The translations under genes and the position numbers were made by a program. The notes beneath the pieces are model-generated. The model searched no databases. It was not told where the DNA came from and saw nothing but the letters and a program-made list of their open reading frames with translations. This document shows positions 8,199 through 16,991 of a DNA stretch of 64,000 bases, piece by piece. The stretch is from Erythrobacter neustonensis (GTDB lineage Bacteria; Pseudomonadota; Alphaproteobacteria; Sphingomonadales; Sphingomonadaceae): positions 2,666,001 through 2,730,000 of the forward strand of contig NZ_CP016033.1 in the NCBI RefSeq assembly GCF_001663175.1, read 5' to 3'. Numbering within the stretch: the first letter of the stretch is position 1; the number at the start of each line of letters is the position of its first letter.

Positions 8199-9872
8199 AT
8201 GGGGCGAGACAAGCAGATCACGAGATCGTTCATGCACAGGTTGCTGCACGATACGACCGCCAACACGCTCGCGCTGGCGGCAGCGTCTCTGGTCCCGCTG
8301 ATGGCGATGGTGGGCGGCGGGATCGATGCCAGCCGCTATTACATGGCCGCAGCCCGGATGCAGGCTGCCTGCGATGCGGGGGCGCTGGCGGCGCGGCGGT
8401 CGATGACCGGCGTGACGATGAACGCCGATCAACGCCAGCAGGGCCTCAACTTCTTCGACCAAAATTTTCATGAAGGCATCTTCGGGGTAACCGGCCGCAC
8501 GCGCAATTATACGGCCAACAGCGCCGGTGTCGTTACCGGGACGGCGAGCGGCACGCTGCCCAGCACGATCATGAACGCCTTCGGCTACACCCAATTTCCC
8601 CTGAGCGTGACGTGCAGCGCCGACCTCAACATTTCGAACACCGACATCATGTTCGTACTCGACGTGACCGGGTCGATGAACTGCCCTGACAACAACATCG
8701 CTGGCTGCACCAATGGCAACAACAACGAGGTCGAAGTATCGAATTCGCTGATCGTGGGCCTCAGGACTGCGGTTTTAAGTTTCTATGATTCTGTCGCCGC
8801 AACCGCATCCACTGCCTCGCGCGTACGGTATGGAATGATGCCCTATGCCAATACGGTGAATGTAGGCTTTGATATTCCCACCCAGTACATGGCGACGCAG
8901 CACAGCTACAATTCGCGTGTTCCGATTTATGAGTCAGATGGCGACTTTTGGTATTACCGCTACTGCCGCGTAACAACCGGTCAAGCGTCAAATTGCAACT
9001 ATGAACCGCCATCCAATCGAAATGGTTGGGGCTCGGTCAATCTTGCCACGCTTTATGATGACAACCAGATTTCCATGCCGACCGGAACCGCCGGCGCGAT
9101 GGAAACGATCACCTGGGCCGGCTGCATCGAAGAAGCTTCGACCGCGCGGACTGACGATTTCGATCCGCTTCCTTCCAATGCGCACGATCTCAACATCAAC
9201 CTCGTGCCATCTACTGCGACCCAGCGTTGGAAGCCGCTGCTGAATCGCGCTTCGTGGCAGCGGTATGACAGCAACGGATACATAACGACCGCAAGCCGCA
9301 ACTTGACCAGCGATGTTACAAGCTGGCGGATGGACCGGGCCGGGCTTAACCTGTGCGTCCCGCGCGCAAGGCGGCTCGCGGTTATGACCCGCGCAGACGT
9401 GCAGACCTATGTCAACGGGCTGGTTGCCAGAGGCGCGACCTACCACGATATCGGCATGCTCTGGGGCGCCCGCTACCTTTCGCCGCGCGGCATTTTTGCT
9501 GCAGAAAATACCACGGCACCCAACGGTCAGCCGATCGCGCGCCATATCGTGTTCATGACCGACGGCACGCTGGCCCCCAACCGCTCCGTCTATTCGCCGT
9601 ACGGCCTGGAGCCGTGGGATCTGCGGGTGACGTCGGACGGAAGCCAGAGCCAGATGAACGATCGCCATGAAAAGCGCTTCCAGGCGGCCTGCGAAGCGGC
9701 GAAGAACGAAAACTACACCGTGTGGGTCGTTGCTTTCGGCACCGAGCTGACCGACAGCCTGCGCACCTGCGCTTCGCCCGACCGTGCTTTTGAAGCGGCC
9801 AACAATGCGGCGCTCAACCAGGCATTCCAGCGCATCGCATCGCAGATTGCAGCCCTGAGGTTGACCTCATGA
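8199..9872 (+). CDS. vWA-domain TadG-like pilus/surface protein
   Basis: 557 residues. An N-terminal TM segment (about 24-40) is followed by the TadG-type motif ACDAGALAAR (57-66), typical of Tad pseudopilin-like proteins. A von Willebrand A domain follows with the MIDAS motif DVTGSM (Asp155 to Met160). In TadG the domain is thought to bind metal and act outside the cell. ATG 8199 is preceded by a GAGG site; a longer frame from 8088 lacks one. The middle, about 8750-9070, is visibly more AT-rich than its flanks. The stop overlaps the next gene (ATGA), so the three Tad-like genes form an operon. Confidence 0.85.
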   Translation: MGRDKQITRSFMHRLLHDTTANTLALAAASLVPLMAMVGGGIDASRYYMAAARMQAACDAGALAARRSMTGVTMNADQRQQGLNFFDQNFHEGIFGVTGRTRNYTANSAGVVTGTASGTLPSTIMNAFGYTQFPLSVTCSADLNISNTDIMFVLDVTGSMNCPDNNIAGCTNGNNNEVEVSNSLIVGLRTAVLSFYDSVAATASTASRVRYGMMPYANTVNVGFDIPTQYMATQHSYNSRVPIYESDGDFWYYRYCRVTTGQASNCNYEPPSNRNGWGSVNLATLYDDNQISMPTGTAGAMETITWAGCIEEASTARTDDFDPLPSNAHDLNINLVPSTATQRWKPLLNRASWQRYDSNGYITTASRNLTSDVTSWRMDRAGLNLCVPRARRLAVMTRADVQTYVNGLVARGATYHDIGMLWGARYLSPRGIFAAENTTAPNGQPIARHIVFMTDGTLAPNRSVYSPYGLEPWDLRVTSDGSQSQMNDRHEKRFQAACEAAKNENYTVWVVAFGTELTDSLRTCASPDRAFEAANNAALNQAFQRIASQIAALRLTS

Positions 9873-10486
9873 CCAAACGTAATGCGCACACATGCCGATT
9901 GTTGCGGCAGCTGCGGCGTGACACCAGTGGCGTCACGCTGGTCGAATTCGCCTTCGTCGGCCCGGTACTGATCCTGATGATCATGGGTCTGTTCGATATC
10001 GCCCATTCGCAATACACGCTTTCGGTCCTGCAAGGCTCGATGCAGAAGGCGGGCCGCGATCTCACTGTTGAAGGCGGCGCGGTCAACCAGACCACGATCG
10101 ACACGTTCTTCAGCAATCAGGTCAAGGCCGTCATGCCCAACGGCGCGACGATCACGATCCAGAAGGAAGCGTTCTCCGACTTCAACGATGTCGGTCAGGC
10201 CGAGGATTTCACCGACACCAATGGTGATGGAATCTGCAACGCCAACGAGCCATATATTGATACGAACAACAACGGCAGCTGGAGCGCGAGCAAAGGGAGG
10301 ACCGGGCTCGGCTCGGCACGCGATGCCGTGTTGTACACTGCCACTGTCAGCTATTCGCGCCTCTTCCCGATGCAAGGCCTCGCCGGCTTGCCCAGCACGG
10401 TCATTCTCAAAGCATCGTCCGTGCTGCGCAATCAGCCTTACGGTGTGCAGGCGGGCAAAGGCACGACCCGGAGGAATTGCCCGTGA
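9869..10486 (+). CDS. TadE-like pseudopilin
   Basis: 205 residues. After a basic N-terminus comes SGVTLVEFAFVGPVLILMIMG, the TadE signature: a type IV prepilin-like hydrophobic segment with Glu five residues in. It is presumably processed by a TadV-type prepilin peptidase and assembled with Flp-like pili. A Ca-binding-like stretch DTNGDGICNANE lies near residue 117. The start overlaps the vWA gene stop by 4 bp. No Tad ATPase, secretin or Flp pilin is in the window. Confidence 0.83.
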   Translation: MTKRNAHTCRLLRQLRRDTSGVTLVEFAFVGPVLILMIMGLFDIAHSQYTLSVLQGSMQKAGRDLTVEGGAVNQTTIDTFFSNQVKAVMPNGATITIQKEAFSDFNDVGQAEDFTDTNGDGICNANEPYIDTNNNGSWSASKGRTGLGSARDAVLYTATVSYSRLFPMQGLAGLPSTVILKASSVLRNQPYGVQAGKGTTRRNCP

Positions 10487-11202
10487 TGACGCGCTCGAAA
10501 ATGCCTCGCGCGGCCCGGCCGCTCTATCGCCTGACCCGCCGACTTGGTGCCAATCGTTCCGGCCTCGCAATGGTCGAGTTTGCCTTTGCCGCACCGCTCG
10601 TGCTGGGCATGGGAATGCTCGGAACCGAGACCGCGTCGCTGGTGATTGCGCACCTTCAGGTCAGCCAGATCGCCATGCAGGTGGCCGACAATGCCTCGCG
10701 CGTGGGCACCGCGAACGAACTGTCGATCCAGCAAATCAATGACGGCGATATCAACGAGACTTTCGTCGGCGCCGAAAAGGTCGGTGCAGGAATCGGGATC
10801 TTCACCCATGGCCGGGTGATCCTTTCCAGCCTCCAGCGCAATTCGTCCGGCGGGCAATGGATCGCATGGCAGCGTTGTCGCGGCGCCAAGGTCTACAATT
10901 CCAGCTATGGGGTCGAAGGCAACGGGGCAACCGGCACGAGTTTCCCGGGAATGGGCGCAACCGGTAGAGTTATCACCGCTTCGGCCGGGACCGCAGTGAT
11001 GTTCGTCGAGGTTGCCTACAACTTCCAGTCGATCACGCCGATGAACCTGTTCAACAATCAGCAGATCGTCTACACTGCGGCCTTCAACGTGCGTGACAAT
11101 CGCTCGCTGACAGGCGGGCCTTCGAACAATGGCATCTTCGCCACCACGCCCGCCTCCCCCGTCGCCCGCTGCAACGTCTATTCGGCGAACCGCCCGGCCT
11201 GA
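10486..11202 (+). CDS. Second TadE-like pseudopilin
   Basis: About 238 residues. The N-terminal segment RSGLAMVEFAFAAPLVLGMG again shows the TadE pattern with the Glu in the hydrophobic stretch. The rest has no recognised domain. ATG 10486 overlaps the previous stop by one base (TGATG), and GAGGA at 10471-10475 lies 10 bases upstream; GTG 10483 and TTG 10477 are alternative starts. It is the last gene of the three-gene Tad-like operon. Confidence 0.8.
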   Translation: MTRSKMPRAARPLYRLTRRLGANRSGLAMVEFAFAAPLVLGMGMLGTETASLVIAHLQVSQIAMQVADNASRVGTANELSIQQINDGDINETFVGAEKVGAGIGIFTHGRVILSSLQRNSSGGQWIAWQRCRGAKVYNSSYGVEGNGATGTSFPGMGATGRVITASAGTAVMFVEVAYNFQSITPMNLFNNQQIVYTAAFNVRDNRSLTGGPSNNGIFATTPASPVARCNVYSANRPA

Positions 11203-11213
11203 TCCGCCGGGCG
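11191..11213. terminator. Hairpin between Tad-like operon and pdhB
   Basis: A perfect 8-bp inverted repeat CGCCCGGC (11191-11198) and GCCGGGCG (11206-11213) spans the stop codon of the second TadE-like gene. It sits in the short gap before the convergent pdhB stop at 11230. It has no T-tract, so termination is likely but not certain. Confidence 0.45.
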
Positions 11214-11229
11214 ATCCACCTTTCACGGG

Positions 11230-12615
11230 TCAGGCCTTGTAGCACACCTTGCGCGCAGCCTCGGCAATGCGCGGGGCATCGATCAGCGCAAGCTTTTCGA
11301 GATTGGCCGCGTAAGGCAGCGGCACATCCTCGTTGCACACCCGCAGCACGGGTGCATCGAGATCGTCGAACCCTTCCTCCATGCAGATCGCGATAATCTC
11401 GCTCGCGATCGAGCAGGTCGGCCAGCCTTCCTCGGCCACGATCAGCCGGTTGGTCTTGGCAAGACTGGCGAGGACGGTTTCCTTATCGAGCGGGCGCAGC
11501 GTGCGAAGGTCGATCACCTCGGCATCGATGCCTTCATCCGCCAGCGTGTTCGCCGCGTCGAGCGCGAGGCCGACACCGATCGAATAGGTGACGATGGTCA
11601 CGTCCTTGCCCTCGCGCACAATCCGCGCCTTGCCGATGGGAAGGACATGATCCTCGACATCGGGAACGTCGAAGCTGCGGCCATAGACCAGTTCGTTCTC
11701 GAGGAAGACCACCGGGTCCTCGCACCGGATCGCGGCCTTCATCAATCCCTTGGCATCGGCCGCGTCATAGGGCGCGATCACGATCAGACCGGGCACGCTC
11801 GCATACCATGGACCGTAGTTCTGCGAATGCTGCGCGCCCACGCGCGATGCCGCGCCATTGGGGCCGCGGAACACGATCGGGCAGCGCATCTGGCCGCCTG
11901 ACATGTAGTTGGTCTTGGCAGCCGAGTTGATGATGTGGTCGATCGCCTGCATCGCAAAATTGAAGGTCATGAACTCGACGATCGGGCGAAGACCGCCCAT
12001 CGCCGCGCCCGAACCGATGCCGGCAAAGCCATATTCGGTAATCGGGGTATCGATCACGCGCTTGGGGCCGAATTCGGCGAGCAGGCCCTGCGTGACCTTG
12101 TATGCGCCTTGGTATTCGGCGACTTCCTCGCCCATCACGAAGACACGGCGGTCGGCGCGCATTTCCTCGGCCATCGCATCGCGCAAGGCTTCGCGCACGG
12201 TGGTGCTGGTGAAGGTCGTGCCTTCGGGCAGCGCCGGATCGCGCGCCGGCTCGGCCTTGGCCTTCAGGGGTTCGGCAACCGGCTTGGCAGCTTCTGCTTC
12301 CTCGGCCTTGGGCGCTTCAGCGGACTTCTCCTCGGCGTCTTCCGCCTTGGCAGGGGTGGAGGAACGCTCCTCCCCTTCGCCGGCGATCAGCGCGATCACC
12401 GCGCCTACCGCTACGTCCTCGGTTCCGGCAGGCACAAGGATCTTCTCGAGCACGCCTTCATCGATGGCCTCGAATTCCATCGTCGCCTTGTCGGTCTCGA
12501 TCTCGGCGATGATGTCACCGGGCTGGATCGTGTCGCCTTCCTGCTTGAGCCAGCGGGCGAGCGTGCCCTGCTCCATCGTCGGGGACAGGGCGGGCATCTT
12601 CAGTTCGATTCCCAT
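11230..12615 (-). CDS. pdhB: Pyruvate dehydrogenase E1 beta subunit with N-terminal lipoyl domain
   Basis: 461 residues. E1 is the thiamine-diphosphate heterotetramer that decarboxylates pyruvate and passes the acetyl group to lipoyl-lysine. Residues 1-80 are a lipoyl domain with the lipoylated Lys43 in [11 protein letters not shown]. An Ala/Glu/Pro-rich flexible linker (about 82-140) precedes the E1-beta transketolase domain ([20 protein letters not shown], then [13 protein letters not shown]). The lipoyl fusion is characteristic of alphaproteobacterial PdhB. It lies 3 bp downstream of pdhA, so the two are co-transcribed. Confidence 0.96.
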   Translation of the reverse strand: MGIELKMPALSPTMEQGTLARWLKQEGDTIQPGDIIAEIETDKATMEFEAIDEGVLEKILVPAGTEDVAVGAVIALIAGEGEERSSTPAKAEDAEEKSAEAPKAEEAEAAKPVAEPLKAKAEPARDPALPEGTTFTSTTVREALRDAMAEEMRADRRVFVMGEEVAEYQGAYKVTQGLLAEFGPKRVIDTPITEYGFAGIGSGAAMGGLRPIVEFMTFNFAMQAIDHIINSAAKTNYMSGGQMRCPIVFRGPNGAASRVGAQHSQNYGPWYASVPGLIVIAPYDAADAKGLMKAAIRCEDPVVFLENELVYGRSFDVPDVEDHVLPIGKARIVREGKDVTIVTYSIGVGLALDAANTLADEGIDAEVIDLRTLRPLDKETVLASLAKTNRLIVAEEGWPTCSIASEIIAICMEEGFDDLDAPVLRVCNEDVPLPYAANLEKLALIDAPRIAEAARKVCYKA

Positions 12616-12618
12616 GGC

Positions 12619-13692
12619 TCAATACTCCCCCACGAGAACATCGGTATAAAGTTCTTCCGCACCCGGTTCGGGCGAGGTTTCGGCAAAATCGGCAGCTTCG
12701 GCCACTTCGGCGCGGATCGCCTTGTCGATTGCTTTCAATTCATCCTCGGTCTTGCCCGCTTCGAGCAACGCCTTCTTGAGCCCTTCGATCGGGTCGTGGT
12801 GATCGCGCTGATCCTGCACTTCCTCGCGGGTGCGGTATTTGGCTGGATCGGACATCGAATGGCCGCGGAAGCGGTAGGTGTTCAGCTCCATCAGCACCGG
12901 CCCCTTGCCGGCGCGCACATGCTCGAACGCAACTTCGGCCGCCGCGCGCACTTCGAGCACGTCCATGCCGTTCACTTCCATGCCCGGAATGCGGAACGCG
13001 GTGCCGCGGCGGTAGAAGCGGGTTTCGGCCGACGAGCGCTTCGTCGCGGTGCCCATCGCATACTGGTTGTCTTCGACGACGAAGACGATGGGGAGGTTCC
13101 AGAGCGCAGCCATATTGAAGGTCTCGTAGACCTGCCCCTGGTTGGCCGCGCCGTCACCGAAATAGGCGAGGCACAGCCCGCCGTCCTCGTTATACTGGTG
13201 CGCGAGCGCGAGGCCCCCGCCCAGCGCGACCTGCGCGCCGACGATGCCATGACCGCCATAAAACTTATGCTCGGTCGAGAACATGTGCATCGACCCGCCC
13301 TTCCCGCGCGAAATCCCGGATTCGCGGCCCGTAAGTTCGGCCATGATCACCTTGGGATCGATCCCGTAGGCGAGCATGTGACCATGATCGCGGTAACCGG
13401 TGATGACGCTGTCCCGCTCGTTGTCGAGCGCGCTTTGCAGCCCGATCGCGACGGCTTCCTGGCCGATATAAAGGTGGCAAAACCCGCCGATCAGGCCGAG
13501 CCCGTAAAGCTGACCCGCCTTCTCCTCGAACCGGCGGATCAGGAGCATCTGCCGGTAGAATTCGAGCATTTCTTCTTCGGAAGCGGCATAACGCTTTTTC
13601 GCCAGAAAGGCGTCCTGAAGCGAATGCAGCAGAAAATCGCTGTCGTCCCCAGCCGTTTCGGCTGGCGTTGCGGGCTGGTTGGCCAAGATCAA
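12619..13692 (-). CDS. pdhA: Pyruvate dehydrogenase E1 alpha subunit
   Basis: 357 residues. Pairs with PdhB to form the E1 enzyme. The thiamine-diphosphate/Mg motif is GDGAANQGQVYETFN with VEDN about 25 residues later, and the phosphorylation-loop-like region SRGKGGSMHMF is present. The start is TTG: TTG 13692 has AGGG about 5 bases upstream, and TTG 13686 has it about 11 upstream. Residues 1-30 are variable between species, so the start cannot be fixed from conservation. It lies between ftsB and pdhB on the minus strand. Confidence 0.95.
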   Translation of the reverse strand: MILANQPATPAETAGDDSDFLLHSLQDAFLAKKRYAASEEEMLEFYRQMLLIRRFEEKAGQLYGLGLIGGFCHLYIGQEAVAIGLQSALDNERDSVITGYRDHGHMLAYGIDPKVIMAELTGRESGISRGKGGSMHMFSTEHKFYGGHGIVGAQVALGGGLALAHQYNEDGGLCLAYFGDGAANQGQVYETFNMAALWNLPIVFVVEDNQYAMGTATKRSSAETRFYRRGTAFRIPGMEVNGMDVLEVRAAAEVAFEHVRAGKGPVLMELNTYRFRGHSMSDPAKYRTREEVQDQRDHHDPIEGLKKALLEAGKTEDELKAIDKAIRAEVAEAADFAETSPEPGAEELYTDVLVGEY

Positions 13693-13747
13693 GTATCCCT
13701 CACTCTGGCGCGCTCATGGGGAGGAGAAGCGCCGTCCAATGCCTGTC

Positions 13748-13777
13748 TCTATAGGCAGGCATCGCGGCTTGACGCAA
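13748..13777 (-). promoter_or_regulatory. Possible pdhA promoter
   Basis: On the minus strand TTGCGT (13777-13772) is followed after 18 bases by TATAGA (13753-13748), a weak -35/-10 match 56 bases upstream of the TTG start. The -10 lies inside an inverted repeat ATGCCTG/CAGGCAT (13739-13745 and 13756-13762), which might bind a regulator. Confidence 0.3.
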
Positions 13778-13841
13778 CGGCAAGGCGTTGCAGAAAACAG
13801 AACGCGCATACGAAATCAGCGCAAGTGAGGCGTGCCGCCGA

Positions 13842-14120
13842 TCACTCGCCGTCGAGCGTGATCACGACCTCGTCTTCGCGCATCACGCCCAGCTGATCGC
13901 GCACCAGCTCGCTGGCGAGATCGGGGTCGGCAGCTTCCGGATCGAGCAGCTGGACGCGGTTGCGCAAGGCATCGCGTTTTGCGGTGAGTTCGACGATTTC
14001 GGCGCGGCGCATTTCAAGCGCAGACGCGTTCTCGCTCCATGCGAGAAGGCCTGTCGGGCCTGCAACGGCGAACCCTGCCAGCAACAGCAGCGCAATCAGC
14101 GCGGCACTGCGCCTGATCAT
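13842..14120 (-). CDS. FtsB/DivIC-family septum formation initiator
   Basis: About 92 residues with an N-terminal TM segment (SAALIALLLLAGFAVAG) and a coiled coil (ASALEMRRAEIVELTAKRDA) leading to a short acidic tail. This is the FtsB/DivIC layout; such proteins join the divisome with FtsL and FtsQ. ATG 14120 is preceded by AAGGAAGGG and is the better start; ATG 14144 would add eight residues without an RBS. The gene sits just upstream of pdhA, as in many alphaproteobacteria. Confidence 0.85.
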   Translation of the reverse strand: MIRRSAALIALLLLAGFAVAGPTGLLAWSENASALEMRRAEIVELTAKRDALRNRVQLLDPEAADPDLASELVRDQLGVMREDEVVITLDGE

Positions 14121-14239
14121 CCCTTCCTTTGCGGCTTTGCGCATCGCGCGATAATCCCCTGTCGCCTGTCGCCGATCACCTTATGCGACAGAATCATAAT
14201 TGCTCTTTGAGAGCAAGAGGCTTGCGGCGCAATCCGCAC

Positions 14240-14265
14240 AAAACCCGGCCCTTCACCGGGTTTTT
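14240..14265 (-). terminator. Terminator of the acyl-CoA dehydrogenase gene
   Basis: AAAACCCGG (14240-14248), a 7-base loop, then CCGGGTTTTT (14256-14265): an almost perfect stem with a T-rich arm on both strands. It lies about 20 bases past the acyl-CoA dehydrogenase stop on the minus strand and upstream of ftsB. Confidence 0.8.
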
Positions 14266-14283
14266 GGTTAGCGCACGCGCTTT

Positions 14284-15447
14284 TCAGTAGGAACGCGGCA
14301 GGCCGAGCACATGTTCGGCAAGATAGGACAGGATGAGATTGGTCGAAATCGGCGCCACGGTGTAAAGCCGCGCCTCGCGGAATTTGCGTTCGACGTCGTA
14401 TTCCTCGGCAAAGCCGAAACCGCCGAAGGTCTGCACGCACATGTCGGCCGCCGCCCAGCTGGCTTCGGACGCGAGCAGCTTGGCCATGTTGGCCTCCTCG
14501 CCCGGGTTGCCGCCTTCATCGTAAACCCGCGCGGCATGGTGAACCATCAATTCGGCCGCGCGCATCTGCGCATAACACCGCGCGATCGGGAACTGCACGC
14601 CCTGGTTCTGCCCGATGGGGCGCGCAAAAACATTGCGATCCTTGGCATAATCGGTGGCTTTTTCGATGAACCACTTGGCATCGCCGATACATTCGGCTGC
14701 GATCAGGATGCGCTCTGCGTTCATGCCCGACAGGATGTAGCGGAAGCCCTTGCCCTCCTCGCCCACCAGCGCGGATGCCGGGATGCGCAGGTCGTCGAAG
14801 AACACCTCGCAGGAGGAGTGGTTCATCATCGTGCGGATCGGCTTCACGCTCATTCCGCCCGCGAGAGCTGCGCGCATGTCGACGAGAAAGATTGACAGGC
14901 CTTCGGTCTTGCTCGCCACCGCCTCGCGCGAAGTGGTGCGGGCAAGCAGCAGCATCAGGTCCGAATGTTCGGCGCGGCTGGTCCAGATCTTCTGACCGTT
15001 GATGACATACTCGTCCCCGTCGCGCACCGCGCGTGTCTTGAGACTGAGCGTGTCTGTGCCGCTGGTCGGCTCGGATACGCCGAACGCCTGAAGCCGCAGC
15101 TCGCCATTGGCGATGCGCGGCAGATACTGTGCCTTTTGTTCGGGCGAGCCGTAACGCAGCAGCGTATTCATGATATACATCTGCGCATGCGCGGACGAGC
15201 CATTGCACCCCGACGCCTGGATTTCCTCCATGATCACGCAGGCCGCCTCCAAGCTGAGACCGCTGCCGCCATGCTCTGCCGGGATCAACGCCGCCAGAAA
15301 ACCGGCCTGCGTCAACGCGTCGACGAATTCTGCCGGATAGGCGCGCACCGCATCTTTTGCGCGCCAGTATTCCCCCGGGAAGCCGTCGCACAGGCCCCGC
15401 ACGGCTCGGCGGATTTCTGCAAGTTCTTCGGGTTCGTGGGTTGGCAT
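14284..15447 (-). CDS. Acyl-CoA dehydrogenase
   Basis: 387 residues. FAD-dependent alpha,beta-oxidation of an acyl-CoA, passing electrons to ETF. Visible family motifs are FGVSEPTSGTD (FAD/substrate region, about 122-132), INGQKIWTSRAEHSD and the C-terminal QTFGGFGFAEEYDVERKFREARLY. The usual C-terminal catalytic Glu of the YEGT motif is replaced (Pro366 in VAPISTNL). Glu245 in NAERILIA lies at the position used as base in isovaleryl- and long-chain enzymes. ATG 15447 has AAGGAG 11 bases upstream. Single gene with its own terminator; the substrate cannot be told. Confidence 0.9.
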   Translation of the reverse strand: MPTHEPEELAEIRRAVRGLCDGFPGEYWRAKDAVRAYPAEFVDALTQAGFLAALIPAEHGGSGLSLEAACVIMEEIQASGCNGSSAHAQMYIMNTLLRYGSPEQKAQYLPRIANGELRLQAFGVSEPTSGTDTLSLKTRAVRDGDEYVINGQKIWTSRAEHSDLMLLLARTTSREAVASKTEGLSIFLVDMRAALAGGMSVKPIRTMMNHSSCEVFFDDLRIPASALVGEEGKGFRYILSGMNAERILIAAECIGDAKWFIEKATDYAKDRNVFARPIGQNQGVQFPIARCYAQMRAAELMVHHAARVYDEGGNPGEEANMAKLLASEASWAAADMCVQTFGGFGFAEEYDVERKFREARLYTVAPISTNLILSYLAEHVLGLPRSY

Positions 15448-15572
15448 TGCAGCAGTCACTCCTTGGATCAGCCGCTGCTTGCCGCCTTGCAATCATCAAG
15501 TCCACCTGATGATTCTGCGCTCGCATGAGGCGCACACGTGGCGGTGGCATTCCGCTTAGGGTCTGCTACCGG

Positions 15573-16838
15573 ATGGGACCAATGCCCGATCCTGTCAGCG
15601 CCCCTTCCCCCGCCTCCCCGCCGCCGCCGAACGCCCCGGCTTCCGGCCCGGCGCTACTCACCCGCACGCAGGAATGGGCGCTGGCGCTGACCATCGCCGT
15701 CGTGACGGCCAATGCCTATTACATCCACCCGATCATCGGCGACGTGGCGCAGGCGTTCGGCGTCGGCGAAACCCAGATCGGGTTGGTCCCGGCGCTGAAC
15801 CAGCTCGCGCTTGCGCTCGGGATACTTTTGCTGCTGCCGCTTGGCGATTTCTATCCCAACCGGCGGCTGTGCCTGATCTTCGTGGCCGGACAGACATTGT
15901 GCCTTGCCGCGATGGTGGCCGCGCCCGGGTTCATCGCCTTCACCGCCGCCTCGACCGTGCTCGGCTTCTTCACCATCGCGCCTTACCTGATACCGGCCTA
16001 TGCCTCCAAACGGGTCGCGCCCGAACGTCTGGGGGCGGTGACCGCGCAGCTGACCGCGGCGGTAATTTTCGGCATTCTGGTCGCGCGGGTGGGCGCGGGC
16101 GTGGTGGCGGCCCATGCCGATTGGCACACGGTCTATATCGGCGCGCTGGTGGTGATGATCGCGGTCACCGCTTTTCTGCCGTTCGCGATGCGCAGCGAAC
16201 CTGTCCGTCCCAAGCAAGCCGATGCGCGTTACGGCGCGTTGATCGTCTCGGTCTTCTCGCTTGCGGCCAGGCATCCGGACATGCGGCTGTCGGCGGCGAT
16301 CCAGGGGCTGAACTTCGCGATCTTTACGGCGAGCTGGCTCGCGTTGGCGCTTCATCTCACCGGGGTCGAGATGCGTTATGGCACCGATGATGTGGGCTAT
16401 TTGGCCGCGGTTGCCGCGATCAGCGTATTCACCACGCCGAGACTCGGGCGCTGGGCGGACAAGGTAGGTCCGCGCCGTGCGCGTGTGGTCGCCGCGCTGG
16501 TCCAGCTGGTCGGCATCGCGCTCTATTATCCGCTGGGCTTTTCGATCTGGTCGCTGCTAGTGCCGCTCTTCATCACCAACCTTGTCGGCCCCACCGTCGA
16601 TGTGACCGGCAGGATGACGCTGTTCACGCTCGCCCCCGAAATCCGCACGCGGCTGACGACGAGCTACATCGTGGTGATGTTCATCGGCGGGGCAATCGGC
16701 AGCGCGCTGGGCACGGCAGTATTCGATAATGCCGGGTGGGCCGGCACCTGCGCGTTGCTGCTGGGGATGAGCCTGTGCGTGGTCGCCTTGTCGCTTTACG
16801 CCGAGAGACGCTGGCTGCGGAATATCGCCACGGCGTGA
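15573..16838 (+). CDS. MFS transporter
   Basis: 421 residues with twelve predicted TM segments after a Pro/Ala-rich N-terminus. The inter-helix 2-3 motif reads LPLGDFYPNRR, a variant of the MFS motif GxLaDrxGrr, and its N/C-half counterpart is RLGRWADKVGPRRAR. It resembles drug/arabinose-efflux type MFS proteins, but the substrate is unknown. ATG 15573 and 15582 are both possible starts. The stop codon directly abuts the CCA end of the convergent tRNA-Arg. Confidence 0.88.
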   Translation: MGPMPDPVSAPSPASPPPPNAPASGPALLTRTQEWALALTIAVVTANAYYIHPIIGDVAQAFGVGETQIGLVPALNQLALALGILLLLPLGDFYPNRRLCLIFVAGQTLCLAAMVAAPGFIAFTAASTVLGFFTIAPYLIPAYASKRVAPERLGAVTAQLTAAVIFGILVARVGAGVVAAHADWHTVYIGALVVMIAVTAFLPFAMRSEPVRPKQADARYGALIVSVFSLAARHPDMRLSAAIQGLNFAIFTASWLALALHLTGVEMRYGTDDVGYLAAVAAISVFTTPRLGRWADKVGPRRARVVAALVQLVGIALYYPLGFSIWSLLVPLFITNLVGPTVDVTGRMTLFTLAPEIRTRLTTSYIVVMFIGGAIGSALGTAVFDNAGWAGTCALLLGMSLCVVALSLYAERRWLRNIATA

Positions 16839-16915
16839 TGGTGACCCCGGCGCGATTCGAACGCGCGGCCCCCAGATTAGGAATCTGGTGCTCTATCCGG
16901 CTGAGCTACGGGGTC
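16839..16915 (-). tRNA. tRNA-Arg(CCT)
   Basis: 77 nt including an encoded CCA (TGG on the plus strand at 16839-16841). The acceptor GACCCCG pairs with CGGGGTC, with discriminator A. The D-arm starts GCTCAGCCGGATAGAGC. The anticodon stem CCAGA/TCTGG encloses TTCCTAA, giving anticodon CCT, which reads the rare codon AGG. The T-arm has GTTCGAATC. All stems close cleanly, so the gene looks intact. No repeat of the tRNA 3' end was seen nearby that would suggest an integrated element. Confidence 0.97.
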
Positions 16916-16991
16916 CCGGCGAGAGCAATAGCAGGGTCGGCGCGCCGTGCAATATCGCCGCACGCGCGTTCCCGGCGCAGGGCAAGCATAT

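Noticed and set aside
16839..16915. The tRNA gene as an attachment site for an integrated element
   Set aside because: No integrase gene, direct repeat of the tRNA end or composition change is seen beside it.
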